Source: Gammaproteobacteria bacterium (lineage in GTDB: Bacteria; Pseudomonadota; Gammaproteobacteria; Pseudomonadales; Azotimanducaceae). Taken from it: DNA of 64,000 bases. Shown here piece by piece: positions 26,509 to 36,399 of the stretch. The position numbers and the translations under genes were made by a program. Each line of letters opens with the position of its first letter. The stretch's first letter is position 1. The notes beneath the pieces were generated by a model. That model made no database searches. It was not told the DNA's origin and saw nothing but the letters and a program-made list of their open reading frames with translations. Where the stretch lies: contig VXUA01000014.1 of the NCBI GenBank assembly GCA_009837185.1, positions 31,051 through 95,050 on the forward strand. The letters run 5' to 3'.

Positions 26509-28923
26509 CTAGGTTCTTAATTTTGCATGAAATTGAGTCGTAATTTTGTCCACAACTTCATTCATTAAGTCGTTTACTTCTTCGTCTTGCAGAGTTCTGG
26601 ATTGATGGCGCAAAGTAATACCAATACCGATACTGTGTTGATTGTCTGCAAACTGAGAACCTCCGAAGACGTCGAAAACAACAAAATCCCATAGTAGACT
26701 GTTCAAAGTATCTCTCACCACAGTTTCAATTTCTCGAATTGTCACCGACTTGTCTAGAACGAATGCTAAATCTCGCCGGACCGAAGGAAATGGACTAAAT
26801 TCTGCGAAGCTTGCATATTCCGATCTAAGCAGTAATGTCGCGTCAAGTTCGAACGCATACACATCCTGTTCAAGCTCAAACTGATGTCTGATGTTCTGTT
26901 TTACTCTACCGACTACTCCAACAATTTGATCCTTCACTTTCACGCTTGCGCTATGGCCAGACTGAAGCCACTTGCAATCGACCGAGTCGAAGTCAACCTT
27001 GGTGTAGCACAACAACGACTCTAAATCGGCTTTAATGTCGTAAAAATCGATACTCTCTCGACCACTCGCCCAACCCTCTGGATGTCTCGTTCCTACCAAC
27101 ACGCCAGCAACCTTATCTCGTTGATGAAGTTCACCCGATACGTCATACTCAAAACACTGACCATATTCAAACAGACGAAGGGTGGTTTCCTGACGGGCGG
27201 TGTTGTACGCGACTGCAGAAAGGAGACCTGGAATAATCGAACATCTCATAACCGATCTATCAACAGATATAGGATTAGCTAATTCAGGTATTTTCTTGTA
27301 ATTACTGAACATTTCATTCGCGTTCTCGTGAATGAAACTATAGGTCATAGCCTCGTTATAGCCCAACGCGCTCAAACTTGCTCGAAGTTCGCGAGAGTCT
27401 CCCCGAATTCGTTTCGAACCTTGTAGGTGTACTGTAGCTTGTAAAGGCTGACTTGGGATGTTGTCGTACCCGTAAATTCGACAAATTTCCTCTACAAAAT
27501 CTTCAGCAATTTCGATATCGTATCGGTGCGGAGGGGGCGTGATCCACCAACCTTTGTCATCTTGTCTGAAGCTGAACTCCAGTCCTTCAAACATCTGGTT
27601 CATTTTGTCCGCGTCTAGCGCATATCCGATCCGCTGCTTAGGAAACTCATTCGGGAGAAAAATCTCAGGTCGCGGGGGTAGATGACTTTCTGAGACCACA
27701 CTTACCACCGGACCGAATTGTGGTGCATTGTCCTTTTCTGAAGAACTCGAAGGTGCCTCAGCCGCCAATCTCCGGCAGGCGCGACGAAGAGCTTGTGATT
27801 GTATAGAGAAATCCACGCCTCGTTCAAAACGCAAGGAAGCTTCCGATTGAACACCGTACTTTCTTGCTGTTCCCCGCACCGCTTCAGGAGTGAAATAGGC
27901 AACTTCTAGCAGAATGTCTTTCGTATCGTCTGTGACCGCACTATCCAGACTTCCCATGACTCCTGCGATTGCGACGGGTCGATCTCCACTAGCGATTACC
28001 AGTGTTGATGAATCGAGAGTTACATCAGTACCGTCCAGAAGCAGAATTTTCTCCCCTGCTCGTGCGAACCGCACAACGATCCCATCCTTCACTTTTTCTA
28101 GATCAAACGCGTGGGTTGGTTGACCCGTTTCAAGTAGTTCGAAATTTAGACAATCAACCACATAGTTCACCGGTCGTAAACCGCAGCAAGTCAAGTCTTT
28201 TCGAAGCCGATATAAGTTAGACGTGTCTTGTGGCACGTTCTTTACTACGATACCGTGATATATTGGACACGCTTCGGGAGCTTGAACTTCAATTGACACT
28301 CGATCGGAGTGCGTCGCTGGTAACGAATCGGAATCATTTGTGAGTGGATTTTCATAGTCCGTATTGGCAACTAACGCGAGTTCTCGTGCTAATCCCACAA
28401 CTGAAAAACAGTCTCCGCGATTGGGTGTTAGATCCAAATCCAAAACACTGTCGTTCCAAAGCAAAGCCTCGCCCGGGCACTCGCCGATTTGACCTTGATT
28501 GCTACTCATGCGCCAAACGGTTTCGTGTACTGACGAAATGGCTAGTTCTCGTCCCGAACACAACATGCCATTGGACTCGACTCCATGAATCTTGGTTTTC
28601 TTTATGACTCTTCCATCAGGAAGTTTGGCTCCGTCTTGAGCTAGTACTACTCTTTCCTCTAATTTCAACGTCAGGTCCCCGCATACAACTTGGACCGTTT
28701 CGTTGCGCTCACTATCGGCAAGAACAGTGCAGACCAACAAATCTTCACGATCCGGATGTGCTTCCAATTGTTCTACACGCCCAACAATAACGCCTGAAAA
28801 AGGAACTGGTGCTTTGTAGACTGCATCTACTTCAAGTCCGAGAGAATTGAAATGGTTCACCAACTCCGCATCGTCGCAGTCGTGCTTTATCAGTCGAGTT
28901 AGCCAGCTAGTCGTAATCTTCAA
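26509..28923 (-). CDS. pheT: Phenylalanyl-tRNA synthetase beta subunit
   Basis: This 804-residue subunit of the alpha2-beta2 enzyme charges tRNA-Phe. The order is normal: an N-terminal EMAP-like tRNA-binding fold (about 40-150, GVIVGRVEQLEAHPDREDLLVC), then DLTPNRGDCFSVVGLARELA and the B3/B4 editing domain. The B5 region and core follow (PPHRYDIEIAEDFVEEICRIYGYDNIP), ending in the C-terminal anticodon-binding domain (FSPFPSVRRDLAFVLDKSVT). It begins 9 bases after pheS. The length matches the family and no defects are seen. Confidence 0.96.
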   Translation of the reverse strand: MKITTSWLTRLIKHDCDDAELVNHFNSLGLEVDAVYKAPVPFSGVIVGRVEQLEAHPDREDLLVCTVLADSERNETVQVVCGDLTLKLEERVVLAQDGAKLPDGRVIKKTKIHGVESNGMLCSGRELAISSVHETVWRMSSNQGQIGECPGEALLWNDSVLDLDLTPNRGDCFSVVGLARELALVANTDYENPLTNDSDSLPATHSDRVSIEVQAPEACPIYHGIVVKNVPQDTSNLYRLRKDLTCCGLRPVNYVVDCLNFELLETGQPTHAFDLEKVKDGIVVRFARAGEKILLLDGTDVTLDSSTLVIASGDRPVAIAGVMGSLDSAVTDDTKDILLEVAYFTPEAVRGTARKYGVQSEASLRFERGVDFSIQSQALRRACRRLAAEAPSSSSEKDNAPQFGPVVSVVSESHLPPRPEIFLPNEFPKQRIGYALDADKMNQMFEGLEFSFRQDDKGWWITPPPHRYDIEIAEDFVEEICRIYGYDNIPSQPLQATVHLQGSKRIRGDSRELRASLSALGYNEAMTYSFIHENANEMFSNYKKIPELANPISVDRSVMRCSIIPGLLSAVAYNTARQETTLRLFEYGQCFEYDVSGELHQRDKVAGVLVGTRHPEGWASGRESIDFYDIKADLESLLCYTKVDFDSVDCKWLQSGHSASVKVKDQIVGVVGRVKQNIRHQFELEQDVYAFELDATLLLRSEYASFAEFSPFPSVRRDLAFVLDKSVTIREIETVVRDTLNSLLWDFVVFDVFGGSQFADNQHSIGIGITLRHQSRTLQDEEVNDLMNEVVDKITTQFHAKLRT

Positions 28924-28932
28924 TTTCTCACC

Positions 28933-29958
<1,026 letters not shown>

Positions 29959-30020
29959 CTACGTCCAGCAATATAGTAAGGACGAAGCGGAAGATGCGCT
30001 GCGCGAATCAATCGCAACGA

Positions 30021-30380
30021 TTAGTTTGCGACTGCTTTTTTCGCTAGCGAAACTAAGTGGGTAAACGACGCAGATTCGTGATATGCGAGATCTGCTAACA
30101 CCTTCCTATCTAAATTGATATTTGCTTTCTTAAGTCCGTGCATGAACTGCCCATAGGTCATGCCATTTTCGCGTGCAGCCGCGTTAATGCGGATGATCCA
30201 CAAAGAACGAAATTGTCTTTTACGTTGTCGTCGATCGCGATAAGCGTATTGACCAGCTTTGATTACTGCTTGCTTCGCAACTTTGAACGATCTGCTGCGC
30301 GCGCCATAGTAGCCACGGGATTGCCGTAAGACTTTCTTGCGTCGAGCTCGCGACGCTACACTGTTTGTTGCTCTAGTCAC
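30021..30380 (-). CDS. rplT: 50S ribosomal protein L20
   Basis: This 119-residue basic protein reads [30 protein letters not shown] and continues with the L20 signature [22 protein letters not shown]. It is needed for early 50S assembly and in many bacteria represses its own operon by binding the mRNA. The start is GTG at 30380, 15 bases after rpmI. Confidence 0.97.
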   Translation of the reverse strand: MTRATNSVASRARRKKVLRQSRGYYGARSRSFKVAKQAVIKAGQYAYRDRRQRKRQFRSLWIIRINAAARENGMTYGQFMHGLKKANINLDRKVLADLAYHESASFTHLVSLAKKAVAN

Positions 30381-30395
30381 CGATACTCCTCGGGC

Positions 30396-30596
30396 TTATC
30401 TCGCGTCGTAAGGAAGTAAATCATCGACCTTAGCGACATCACTCTCTGAAAGATTCTTAAAACCGCGTAATTGACGTTTACGTTGTTGCGACTTCTTGGA
30501 AAGAAGATGATTCTTTCCAGTGCGCTTGTGTTTGTACCCGTTTGCAGTACGCCGAAAACGTTTGGCGGCTCCTCGGTGGGTTTTGATCTTTGGCAT
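30396..30596 (-). CDS. rpmI: 50S ribosomal protein L35
   Basis: This 66-residue protein begins [20 protein letters not shown], the L35 signature, and has the [17 protein letters not shown] core. It lies 5 bases after infC and 15 before rplT in the usual infC-rpmI-rplT order. Confidence 0.97.
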   Translation of the reverse strand: MPKIKTHRGAAKRFRRTANGYKHKRTGKNHLLSKKSQQRKRQLRGFKNLSESDVAKVDDLLPYDAR

Positions 30597-30601
30597 TATT
30601 T

Positions 30602-31150
30602 TTATCTTTTCTTTTTCGTACTTACAGGTGCGAACACCATTACAAGTTGAGTCCCTTCAAACTTCGGTTGTTGCTCAACAGTTGCTTTCTCACTCAAGTC
30701 GTCTTGCAACCGCTCCAGAACCTTAAGCCCGATCTCTGGGTGTAAGCTCTCACGCCCTTTGAATCGTAAACTGACCTTAGCTTTGTCTCCGTCATTCAGA
30801 AAACGTTCAATGTTACGTGTCTTTGTTTGGTAGTCTCTATCTCCGGTATTTACGCGAAACCTTACTTCCTTGATTTGTGTATTTCTCTGCTTTTTCTTGT
30901 TTGCAGAGATATATTTCTTTTGCTCAAAGAGATGTTTGCTGTAGTCAAGTACCTTTACGACCGGTGGATTTGATTGTGGTGCGATTAACACCAAATCAAG
31001 CCCATCTTTTTTCGCTTCTGCTAAGGCTCGTGATCGTGGCACGATACCTACTTGCTCACCGTCCTTGTCAATCAAACGCACCTGTGGAGCGTCTATGTCC
31101 TCATTAAGAGTCGCACGCTCAAATTTAGAGCCTGCAGGTGTTTTGCTGAT
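30602..31150 (-). CDS. infC: Translation initiation factor IF-3, non-AUG (ATC) start
   Basis: IF-3 checks start codon and initiator tRNA on the 30S subunit. The first conventional start (GTG at 31081) would lose the conserved N-terminal domain beginning. In-frame upstream sequence codes for [19 protein letters not shown], the family's N-terminus. The codon ATC at 31148-31150 has GGAG 5 bases before it, and no ATG, GTG or TTG lies between. The full product is then 182 residues, like E. coli IF-3 (180). E. coli infC uses AUU, and this start lets IF-3 repress its own synthesis, so an ATC start here fits established knowledge. C-terminal motifs VSLRFKGRE and [12 protein letters not shown] are intact. 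Confidence 0.95.
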   Translation of the reverse strand: MSKTPAGSKFERATLNEDIDAPQVRLIDKDGEQVGIVPRSRALAEAKKDGLDLVLIAPQSNPPVVKVLDYSKHLFEQKKYISANKKKQRNTQIKEVRFRVNTGDRDYQTKTRNIERFLNDGDKAKVSLRFKGRESLHPEIGLKVLERLQDDLSEKATVEQQPKFEGTQLVMVFAPVSTKKKR

Positions 31151-31291
31151 GTGTTCTCCTCGCGGGCGTTAGCTCAATTTGTACTTGGTCTCTTTTGGAT
31201 CGATACAGTCTCTCGGCTTTGGCTCAAACTCAAGGGTGAAAGGTTTTGTAGCATAAAAACTCCAGTTGTGATCGTTCCAAACAAACGATAA

Positions 31292-31330
31292 ATTTTACCG
31301 CATGTTTACGGGTGTGCAAGTTAATTGCAC
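31292..31330 (-). promoter_or_regulatory. Promoter of the infC operon overlapped by a palindrome
   Basis: On the minus strand TTGCAC (31319-31314) and TAAAAT (31297-31292) are spaced by 16 bases, a good sigma-70 promoter about 140 bases before infC. The -35 box is one arm of the inverted repeat GTGCAA-gttaa-TTGCAC (31314-31330), which could be an operator or part of a terminator for upstream transcription. The rest of 31151-31516 shows no convincing gene. Confidence 0.6.
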
Positions 31331-31516
31331 GAAAATTGTCTTACTGTGCAAAACGAATTACTGCGACGCAGATTCTTCCATCCTAGCTGGATGAAGTTTT
31401 GAACGTCTCGCAATATCCAAATAAAGTCGTAGTTCCGGTCTCTCTTGAGCAGACACACTAGATTTGTTCGACTTGCTCGTAAAGTAGCCTGGCGACTGTC
31501 GAATCTGTGGTGCACG

Positions 31517-32295
31517 TTATCGATGATCGAACAACTCTTGAAGTTTTGGTCTCACCTTCGATCCAGCCCGTTCAAATATTGCTACAAGTTCTTCAAACGC
31601 ATCAGCACCAGCTACGAAATTCCAAAACTCTTCACCCACCAGTAGTTGCCCCCCATCAATATCAAAAATCTTGTCGATATCAAATCTCAGGTAAGGTTCA
31701 GGATGGTAAGGGTTATACGGCATCGCGTTCGCCATTCTTGAACTGCTCCTGCCGGTGCGACCATGGGTTCGTACCATTACGGTGGATAACGAACTGGAAT
31801 TTGCCGCTTGTAATCGAGAATACCACTCTTATTCGGTTTGACTGTCTTTAAGTCTATTAAGTACAAGTCTCGACCACGACGTAGGAACAGGTCTACCATA
31901 ACGGTGTTACGTTCAATACTGTCGGACAAGGACATGGTCGAGTTCCGAAGAACTTTGTACTCATCGACTGCACTCGGGTCGACTCGTTTATTCCTCAAGT
32001 CGCCTATCATGTTTGAGACCTTATCACTCGCGCGTTTAGACAACGTCTTGTTCAGTTTAAATTGCGAGATCACTTCATCAAAATTGTCTCGCGCGACTAA
32101 ACATGCAACCTTCTCAAACACCGACATTCCAAATGTGGTAAGAATACTTCGAACAATTTGATGAGTTAACAGTGTTCCTGTGCCCAGTAGCGGTGTGTAA
32201 AACGGTTTGTACGAAACTTTGGTCTGATCTAAACTCCTGATTTTGGACTCGATAACTTGACAAAGAAGTTCCTCTATCTCACGAGCCGGAAGCAC
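31517..32295 (-). pseudogene. TdeIII-type type II restriction endonuclease, interrupted
   Basis: The upstream frame (32295-31777, 172 residues) has the nuclease core, ending VDLFLRRGRDLYLIDLKTVK and then SGILDYKRQ, which fits a PD-(D/E)xK active site (D..LKT). It then stops after IPVRYPP. The next frame (31777-31517) resumes with AMPYNPYHPEPYLRFDID and VGEEFWNF, which match the C-terminal part of TdeIII-family endonucleases as I recall them. The spacing between the parts fits a small frameshift rather than a large deletion. TdeIII-like enzymes cut GGNCC. The gene overlaps the methyltransferase by 17 bases in the same direction, a typical M-R pair. The nuclease is probably inactive unless the break is a sequencing error. 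Confidence 0.75.
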
Positions 32296-33889
32296 ACGTA
32301 CTCCCTCTTAAGTGAAATATTGATTCCAAGTACTTACCTTTTATGCCCTCTGCTCGATTCAAAACCGGTCGTTTAAATTCGTTCACGAGTGAATAACCCG
32401 CTTTCTCGGCAATTTTGGGATACAGACCGAATCGGTCGTTCGCCACAATGAAGACATTAAAGTCTTCAGCTAAGTAAGGTTTAACGTTCTTAAACACTTC
32501 TGCAATCTCGTCCACGTACTGTTCTCTAGCTTCTTTTCGCTGACCGTTGGACAATGACCCTATCTCGAATTCATCCCTTCTTGGGAGTTCAAGAATCTCA
32601 TATGCATAAGCGTGTTGATCATGGTAGTCGATAAGACCGACGTAAGGTGGCGAAGTGAAAATTCCTTGAAATTTTTGCTCCGATATTTTTTTTGTGAATT
32701 GTTTATTGCTTAGTCTGTTGAGGAAATCTAAATTCTTGGAGTCACCCACTACACATTCTTGAAATGTATCCGTTCGAAGTGATTTGAACTCAACCAATCT
32801 CCGAGCAGTGTCTTCAAGATATCGTTTCCACCAGCCGTGCAACGTTATCTTTGGTGTGCAAATCTTATAGTGTTTTGAGCAGTAGTACGGTCTTTGAATC
32901 GGTTGAATTAGAGTGGCAAGGTCATAGTGCTTTGTGGCTCGAACCGATCTGGCAGTACGGGTCAACACGAGGCTCAGCAGATTGCGAATAGGAAGCGAAG
33001 CGATCTGAAAAATTTGCTGTCTTAATAGTGCCAATTCGTGCCGAATCGTAGCGGCAAACCAGCGATCTAAAAATCTTTTGCTATCTTCGTTAACGGTAAA
33101 GTCAATTGAGTACTTATCACAAAGTTCATAGAAGCACGTGCAAAACTCTAAAGCGTGTTCATGTCCTACACTATCTTCTTTGATGTCGCCTTCCGAGACA
33201 GCACGTCGAAAATGAGGACTAGGAAAGTGTTTCTTATTGAACTCACTCAAAAGCGTTTTAAGCTCACTCTCCAAAATCCGAGCCTTGATACTCGTCTCGT
33301 CCGATTCCAACAGCGTATTAATTTTCAACGCTTCAGCATGTAGTTGCGAATGATCAATGTCAGCTAACTTGCAGTTCGAAATTAGCGCATTAAACTCCGA
33401 TATATCGACCCCAAGTGCGTGAATCCCTAATTCGTTACATTGAACCAAAGTTGTGCCACTTCCGCAAAACGGATCTAGAATCACATCGCCTTGTCGAAAA
33501 TATGATTCTGTCTTAAACTCATCGATATGAGAGTCGACAAAATATTCGACCAACTGAGGAATAAATTTTCCTTTGTAAGGATGGATACGATGGACGTGCT
33601 TAGTAGTCTCTGATTCTCGGTACTCAGAGAACGACAACCGCCAGTTCAGGTCGCACGAGAACGAGTTTTTAAAGCCTTCTTTTAAACGTTGCAAGCGTTC
33701 TTCGAAGTACGTGATGACTTCGTCTTGATTTAAAACATAGCCACCGGACGTCTCTCTAATTTGTTTGAGTACGCCATAGCGTATAAGGTAATGTATATTC
33801 TCGGTCGTAATCCGCGTTTGTGTCACTTTTGATGCGACGACGCTAGCTTCTTTAACCGTTAGCGCGGCCGTATCCTCTTCAAAAAACAT
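32279..33889 (-). CDS. Type II DNA methyltransferase (SPPY class) with N-terminal helix-turn-helix
   Basis: The protein has about 536 residues. Motif I/FxG is LDPFCGSGTT (about 139-147) and the catalytic motif IV is SPPYVGLIDYHDQ (about 413). The order and SPPY point to N4-cytosine modification, though adenine cannot be excluded. Residues 10-60 look like a MerR/HTH-type DNA-binding domain (LTVKEASVVASKV...IHYLIRYGVLKQI), which may autoregulate the operon. It lies upstream of and overlaps the TdeIII-like nuclease gene, so its likely role is to protect host sites of that system. Upstream start choices are TTG 33916 or ATG 33889; neither has a good Shine-Dalgarno. It is divergent from the methyltransferase at 33947. 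Confidence 0.85.
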   Translation of the reverse strand: MFFEEDTAALTVKEASVVASKVTQTRITTENIHYLIRYGVLKQIRETSGGYVLNQDEVITYFEERLQRLKEGFKNSFSCDLNWRLSFSEYRESETTKHVHRIHPYKGKFIPQLVEYFVDSHIDEFKTESYFRQGDVILDPFCGSGTTLVQCNELGIHALGVDISEFNALISNCKLADIDHSQLHAEALKINTLLESDETSIKARILESELKTLLSEFNKKHFPSPHFRRAVSEGDIKEDSVGHEHALEFCTCFYELCDKYSIDFTVNEDSKRFLDRWFAATIRHELALLRQQIFQIASLPIRNLLSLVLTRTARSVRATKHYDLATLIQPIQRPYYCSKHYKICTPKITLHGWWKRYLEDTARRLVEFKSLRTDTFQECVVGDSKNLDFLNRLSNKQFTKKISEQKFQGIFTSPPYVGLIDYHDQHAYAYEILELPRRDEFEIGSLSNGQRKEAREQYVDEIAEVFKNVKPYLAEDFNVFIVANDRFGLYPKIAEKAGYSLVNEFKRPVLNRAEGIKGKYLESIFHLRGSTCASGS

Positions 33890-33946
33890 TTGGGGATTAT
33901 AAACTTTACTTGACAAAGTAGCGAAGATTTGTACAATCTCGCACTG

Positions 33947-35416
33947 ATGAGTGAGCTAAATTGTAAGAACCGGACTATCTTTCTCCACGACAATTTAGAG
34001 ATACTGCAAGGTCTTAATTCCCGCTGTATCGACCTGATATATCTTGACCCACCGTTCAACAAAAACAAGAAGTTCACTGCTCCAATAGGCAGTAGTGCAG
34101 AAGGCGCGGAGTTTAGAGACATCTTCCGCGAGGAGGATGTCAAGGACGAATGGCTACAAACCATCAAGGAGGATCAGCCCGAACTTTACCAATATCTGAA
34201 CGGAATTAAAGGTGTGGGCAAGCCGTACAACTTCGCCTACTTAGCGTATATGGCGATCCGCTTAATTGAATGTTGGCGTGTGCTGAAACCGACAGGTTCA
34301 ATTTACCTACACTGCGATCCGACCATGAGCCACTATCTGAAAAGTACTCTGGACTGTATTTTTGGTGAGCAGAATTTTCGTAACGACATAGTATGGAAAC
34401 GTCATACATCAGTTCACGGTTCATTCCAACATGCTCCCAAACAATGGGGATCCATCACCGATGTTTTGCTGTTTTACACTAAGTCGGATCGGTTCCGTCT
34501 TGCCCCATACCGCCAAATATCGGCAAGTGAACGAATGAAAAAGTTCAAATTTATTGACGAAGACACAGGAAGACGATACTACGACGATAGTGCTCACATC
34601 TGGAATTCACCGAATATGGGTGCCAGACCCAATCAGTGCTACGAATGGAGAGGATTCAAGAATCCCTACGTGAGTGGTTGGCGGTTGACAAAGCAGCGGC
34701 TAGAAGAGGAATACGAAAAGGGAAATATCGTTATTTTGCCCAACGGACGGTTACAACGCCGTAAATATGAGGATGAATTTCGCGGTACTCCGTGTGGAAA
34801 CTTTTGGGATGACATCCTTCCATCTTCTGGCAAAGAAAGGACAGGCTATCCAACGCAAAAGCCATTAGCACTACTCAAACGAATAATCAACGCAAGTTCT
34901 AATGAAGGCGATATAGTTCTAGATCCGTTTTGCGGTTGTGCTACCACTTGTGTGGCGGCAGAGCGACTCAATAGAAAATGGGTCGGTGTAGATGTGTCTA
35001 TTAAAGCTTACGAACTAGTTAAAGAGCGTTTATTCACAGAAAAAGCACTTTTGGAGAATTTGTCAGAAAAAGATAAACTTGCTAGTAGCGGGGTTGTTCT
35101 CAAGACTCATCCCCCGAAGCGAACTGATGTCGGTGCGGACTACCGGGAAGAGAAATTTGTGTACGTAATTTCGCACCCGAATTATGAACGTGAGTACAAG
35201 GTTGGAATTGCAAAGGACGTAAACGCGAGATTGAACGCGTATCAGACCTCAGATCCTGAGCGTCAGTACAAGTTAGAGCATTCCCTCAGGACGCCGCTAT
35301 TTAGGGAAACCGAAGCACACATTCACCATCATTTTCCGAATAAATATGAGTGGGTACAGGCTAGCTTGGATGAAATTAAGGCATTCGCTACCTCGGGAGT
35401 TCTCAGGTCTTTGTAA
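33947..35416 (+). CDS. Site-specific DNA methyltransferase fused to a T5orf172/GIY-YIG-type domain
   Basis: Residues 1-370 form a beta-class amino-methyltransferase with catalytic LIYLDPPFNKNKKF (DPPF about 34-37) and AdoMet-binding LDPFCGCATT (about 326-335). The DPPF form suggests N6-adenine methylation. Residues 403-482 read FVYVISHPNYEREYKVGIAK, then DVNARLNAYQTSDP and FRETEAHIHHHFP, which fits the T5orf172/MUG113 branch of the GIY-YIG nuclease superfamily (Y, K-V-G-I, R, and a later E). The protein may thus combine modification and a nuclease-like domain, or the latter may only bind DNA. ATG 33947 gives 489 residues; TTG at 33929 is possible. It stands in a defence island, divergent from the TdeIII-like system. 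Confidence 0.85.
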   Translation: MSELNCKNRTIFLHDNLEILQGLNSRCIDLIYLDPPFNKNKKFTAPIGSSAEGAEFRDIFREEDVKDEWLQTIKEDQPELYQYLNGIKGVGKPYNFAYLAYMAIRLIECWRVLKPTGSIYLHCDPTMSHYLKSTLDCIFGEQNFRNDIVWKRHTSVHGSFQHAPKQWGSITDVLLFYTKSDRFRLAPYRQISASERMKKFKFIDEDTGRRYYDDSAHIWNSPNMGARPNQCYEWRGFKNPYVSGWRLTKQRLEEEYEKGNIVILPNGRLQRRKYEDEFRGTPCGNFWDDILPSSGKERTGYPTQKPLALLKRIINASSNEGDIVLDPFCGCATTCVAAERLNRKWVGVDVSIKAYELVKERLFTEKALLENLSEKDKLASSGVVLKTHPPKRTDVGADYREEKFVYVISHPNYEREYKVGIAKDVNARLNAYQTSDPERQYKLEHSLRTPLFRETEAHIHHHFPNKYEWVQASLDEIKAFATSGVLRSL

Positions 35417-35579
35417 ATCGGATATATGACGGAGACAACCCGACGTTGGGCTGCCGCACATAGTTGACTTCTCCATTTTACGCGATGCTAGACGTGTTTT
35501 GCTAACAAGTACAGGAACTTTAAGTCGTGTAAAATGTCTTGTACTTACTAATCACCTCATGTTTTTAACTCAAGAAGAA

Positions 35580-35864
35580 ATGACAGTATCCTCAAACGAG
35601 AACAATGAATATAAGAACTTGTTACAAGTTGAATCGTCCTTTTATGAAGAGAATAGAGACGAACTTTTGTTGAAATACCCAAACCGCGTACTATTGATTC
35701 ATGGGAAGAAGGTACACGGCGATTTTGAGAGTTCGAATGAAGCTATTTCTGCAGGGATTCTAAAATTTGGGCAGGAACCCTTTTTAGTACGGAGAACAGG
35801 TGAAAGCGAACCTGTTTTATCTGCTCCAGCGCTGACTCTCGGAATACTCCAATGCCAGTCCTGA
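35580..35864 (+). CDS. Small DUF5678-like protein
   Basis: This protein has about 94 residues. The core YPNRVLLIHGKKVHGDFESSNEAISAG resembles DUF5678 (nrvllIhgekVvgdfdsyeeA). Its function is unknown. It overlaps the aspartic protease gene by 13 bases, so the two are co-translated. Start choice between ATG 35580 and ATG 35559 is uncertain since neither has a good Shine-Dalgarno. The small size and coupling suggest a partner or substrate of the protease, by inference. Confidence 0.65.
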   Translation: MTVSSNENNEYKNLLQVESSFYEENRDELLLKYPNRVLLIHGKKVHGDFESSNEAISAGILKFGQEPFLVRRTGESEPVLSAPALTLGILQCQS

Positions 35865-36328
35865 ATGTTAGAGCTGGCGGAGTAGTCGAAAATGATAAAG
35901 GTGAGCGGAAAGAACTCCATCCAGCGGAAGCATTAAGGGTTCGTGGCCCGTGTGTTGAAGCCACGTTGACTTATTCTGATGCTCACCAACAAGCATTAGC
36001 AAATACTGAAAAAGAGATTCGTTCAATTGGTGGGGTAGTTATGTTTGACACTGGAGCAAGTTTTAGTTGCTTCGATCAACATGCTGCTAACACTATTGGT
36101 TTACCGATTGTTGGAAGGAGTAATTTAACTTCCGCTTCTCATTCAAATACTATCATGCCCGTGTACAACGGCAAGTTAGTGATTCCTGGATTGAATATTA
36201 ACAGCGATTCCTTTGTTGGTGCAAATTTAGCATCGCAAGGGTTGATAGCATTGATTGGACGAGATGTTTTGCGGGCCGGAACACTGTTCTATAATGGTTC
36301 AGAAGGCACTATTTGTTTCGCGATTTAA
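35852..36328 (+). CDS. Retropepsin-like aspartic protease
   Basis: This 158-residue single-domain clan AA aspartic protease has catalytic VVMFDTGASFSCFD (DTGAS at 66-70) and the later hydrophobic-Gly element LIALIGRDVLR (about 131-141). Such proteins act as homodimers, each giving one aspartate. There is no signal peptide, so it is cytoplasmic. It follows the DUF5678-like gene with an overlap. The stop codon lies at 36326-36328, immediately next to the left end inferred for the IS1595 element. Bacterial clan AA proteases of this kind have no firmly known substrate. Confidence 0.75.
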   Translation: MPVLNVRAGGVVENDKGERKELHPAEALRVRGPCVEATLTYSDAHQQALANTEKEIRSIGGVVMFDTGASFSCFDQHAANTIGLPIVGRSNLTSASHSNTIMPVYNGKLVIPGLNINSDSFVGANLASQGLIALIGRDVLRAGTLFYNGSEGTICFAI

Positions 36329-36352
36329 CGACAATGAATCCCGTACTTGACC

Positions 36353-36375
36353 CAAAAAAGCACCTTAAAGGTGCT
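36353..36375 (-). terminator. Terminator of the IS1595 transposase gene
   Basis: An 8-bp stem AGCACCTT/AAGGTGCT (36359-36375) is followed on the minus strand by six T residues. It lies about 25 bases after the transposase stop, inside the element. Confidence 0.7.
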
Positions 36376-36399
36376 ACTCCCGAGAAGCTAGCGAGGGCG

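Noticed and set aside
31321..31515. 64-codon minus-strand frame after the TdeIII-like gene
   Set aside because: No start signal, no similarity recognised, and it covers the palindrome near the infC promoter.
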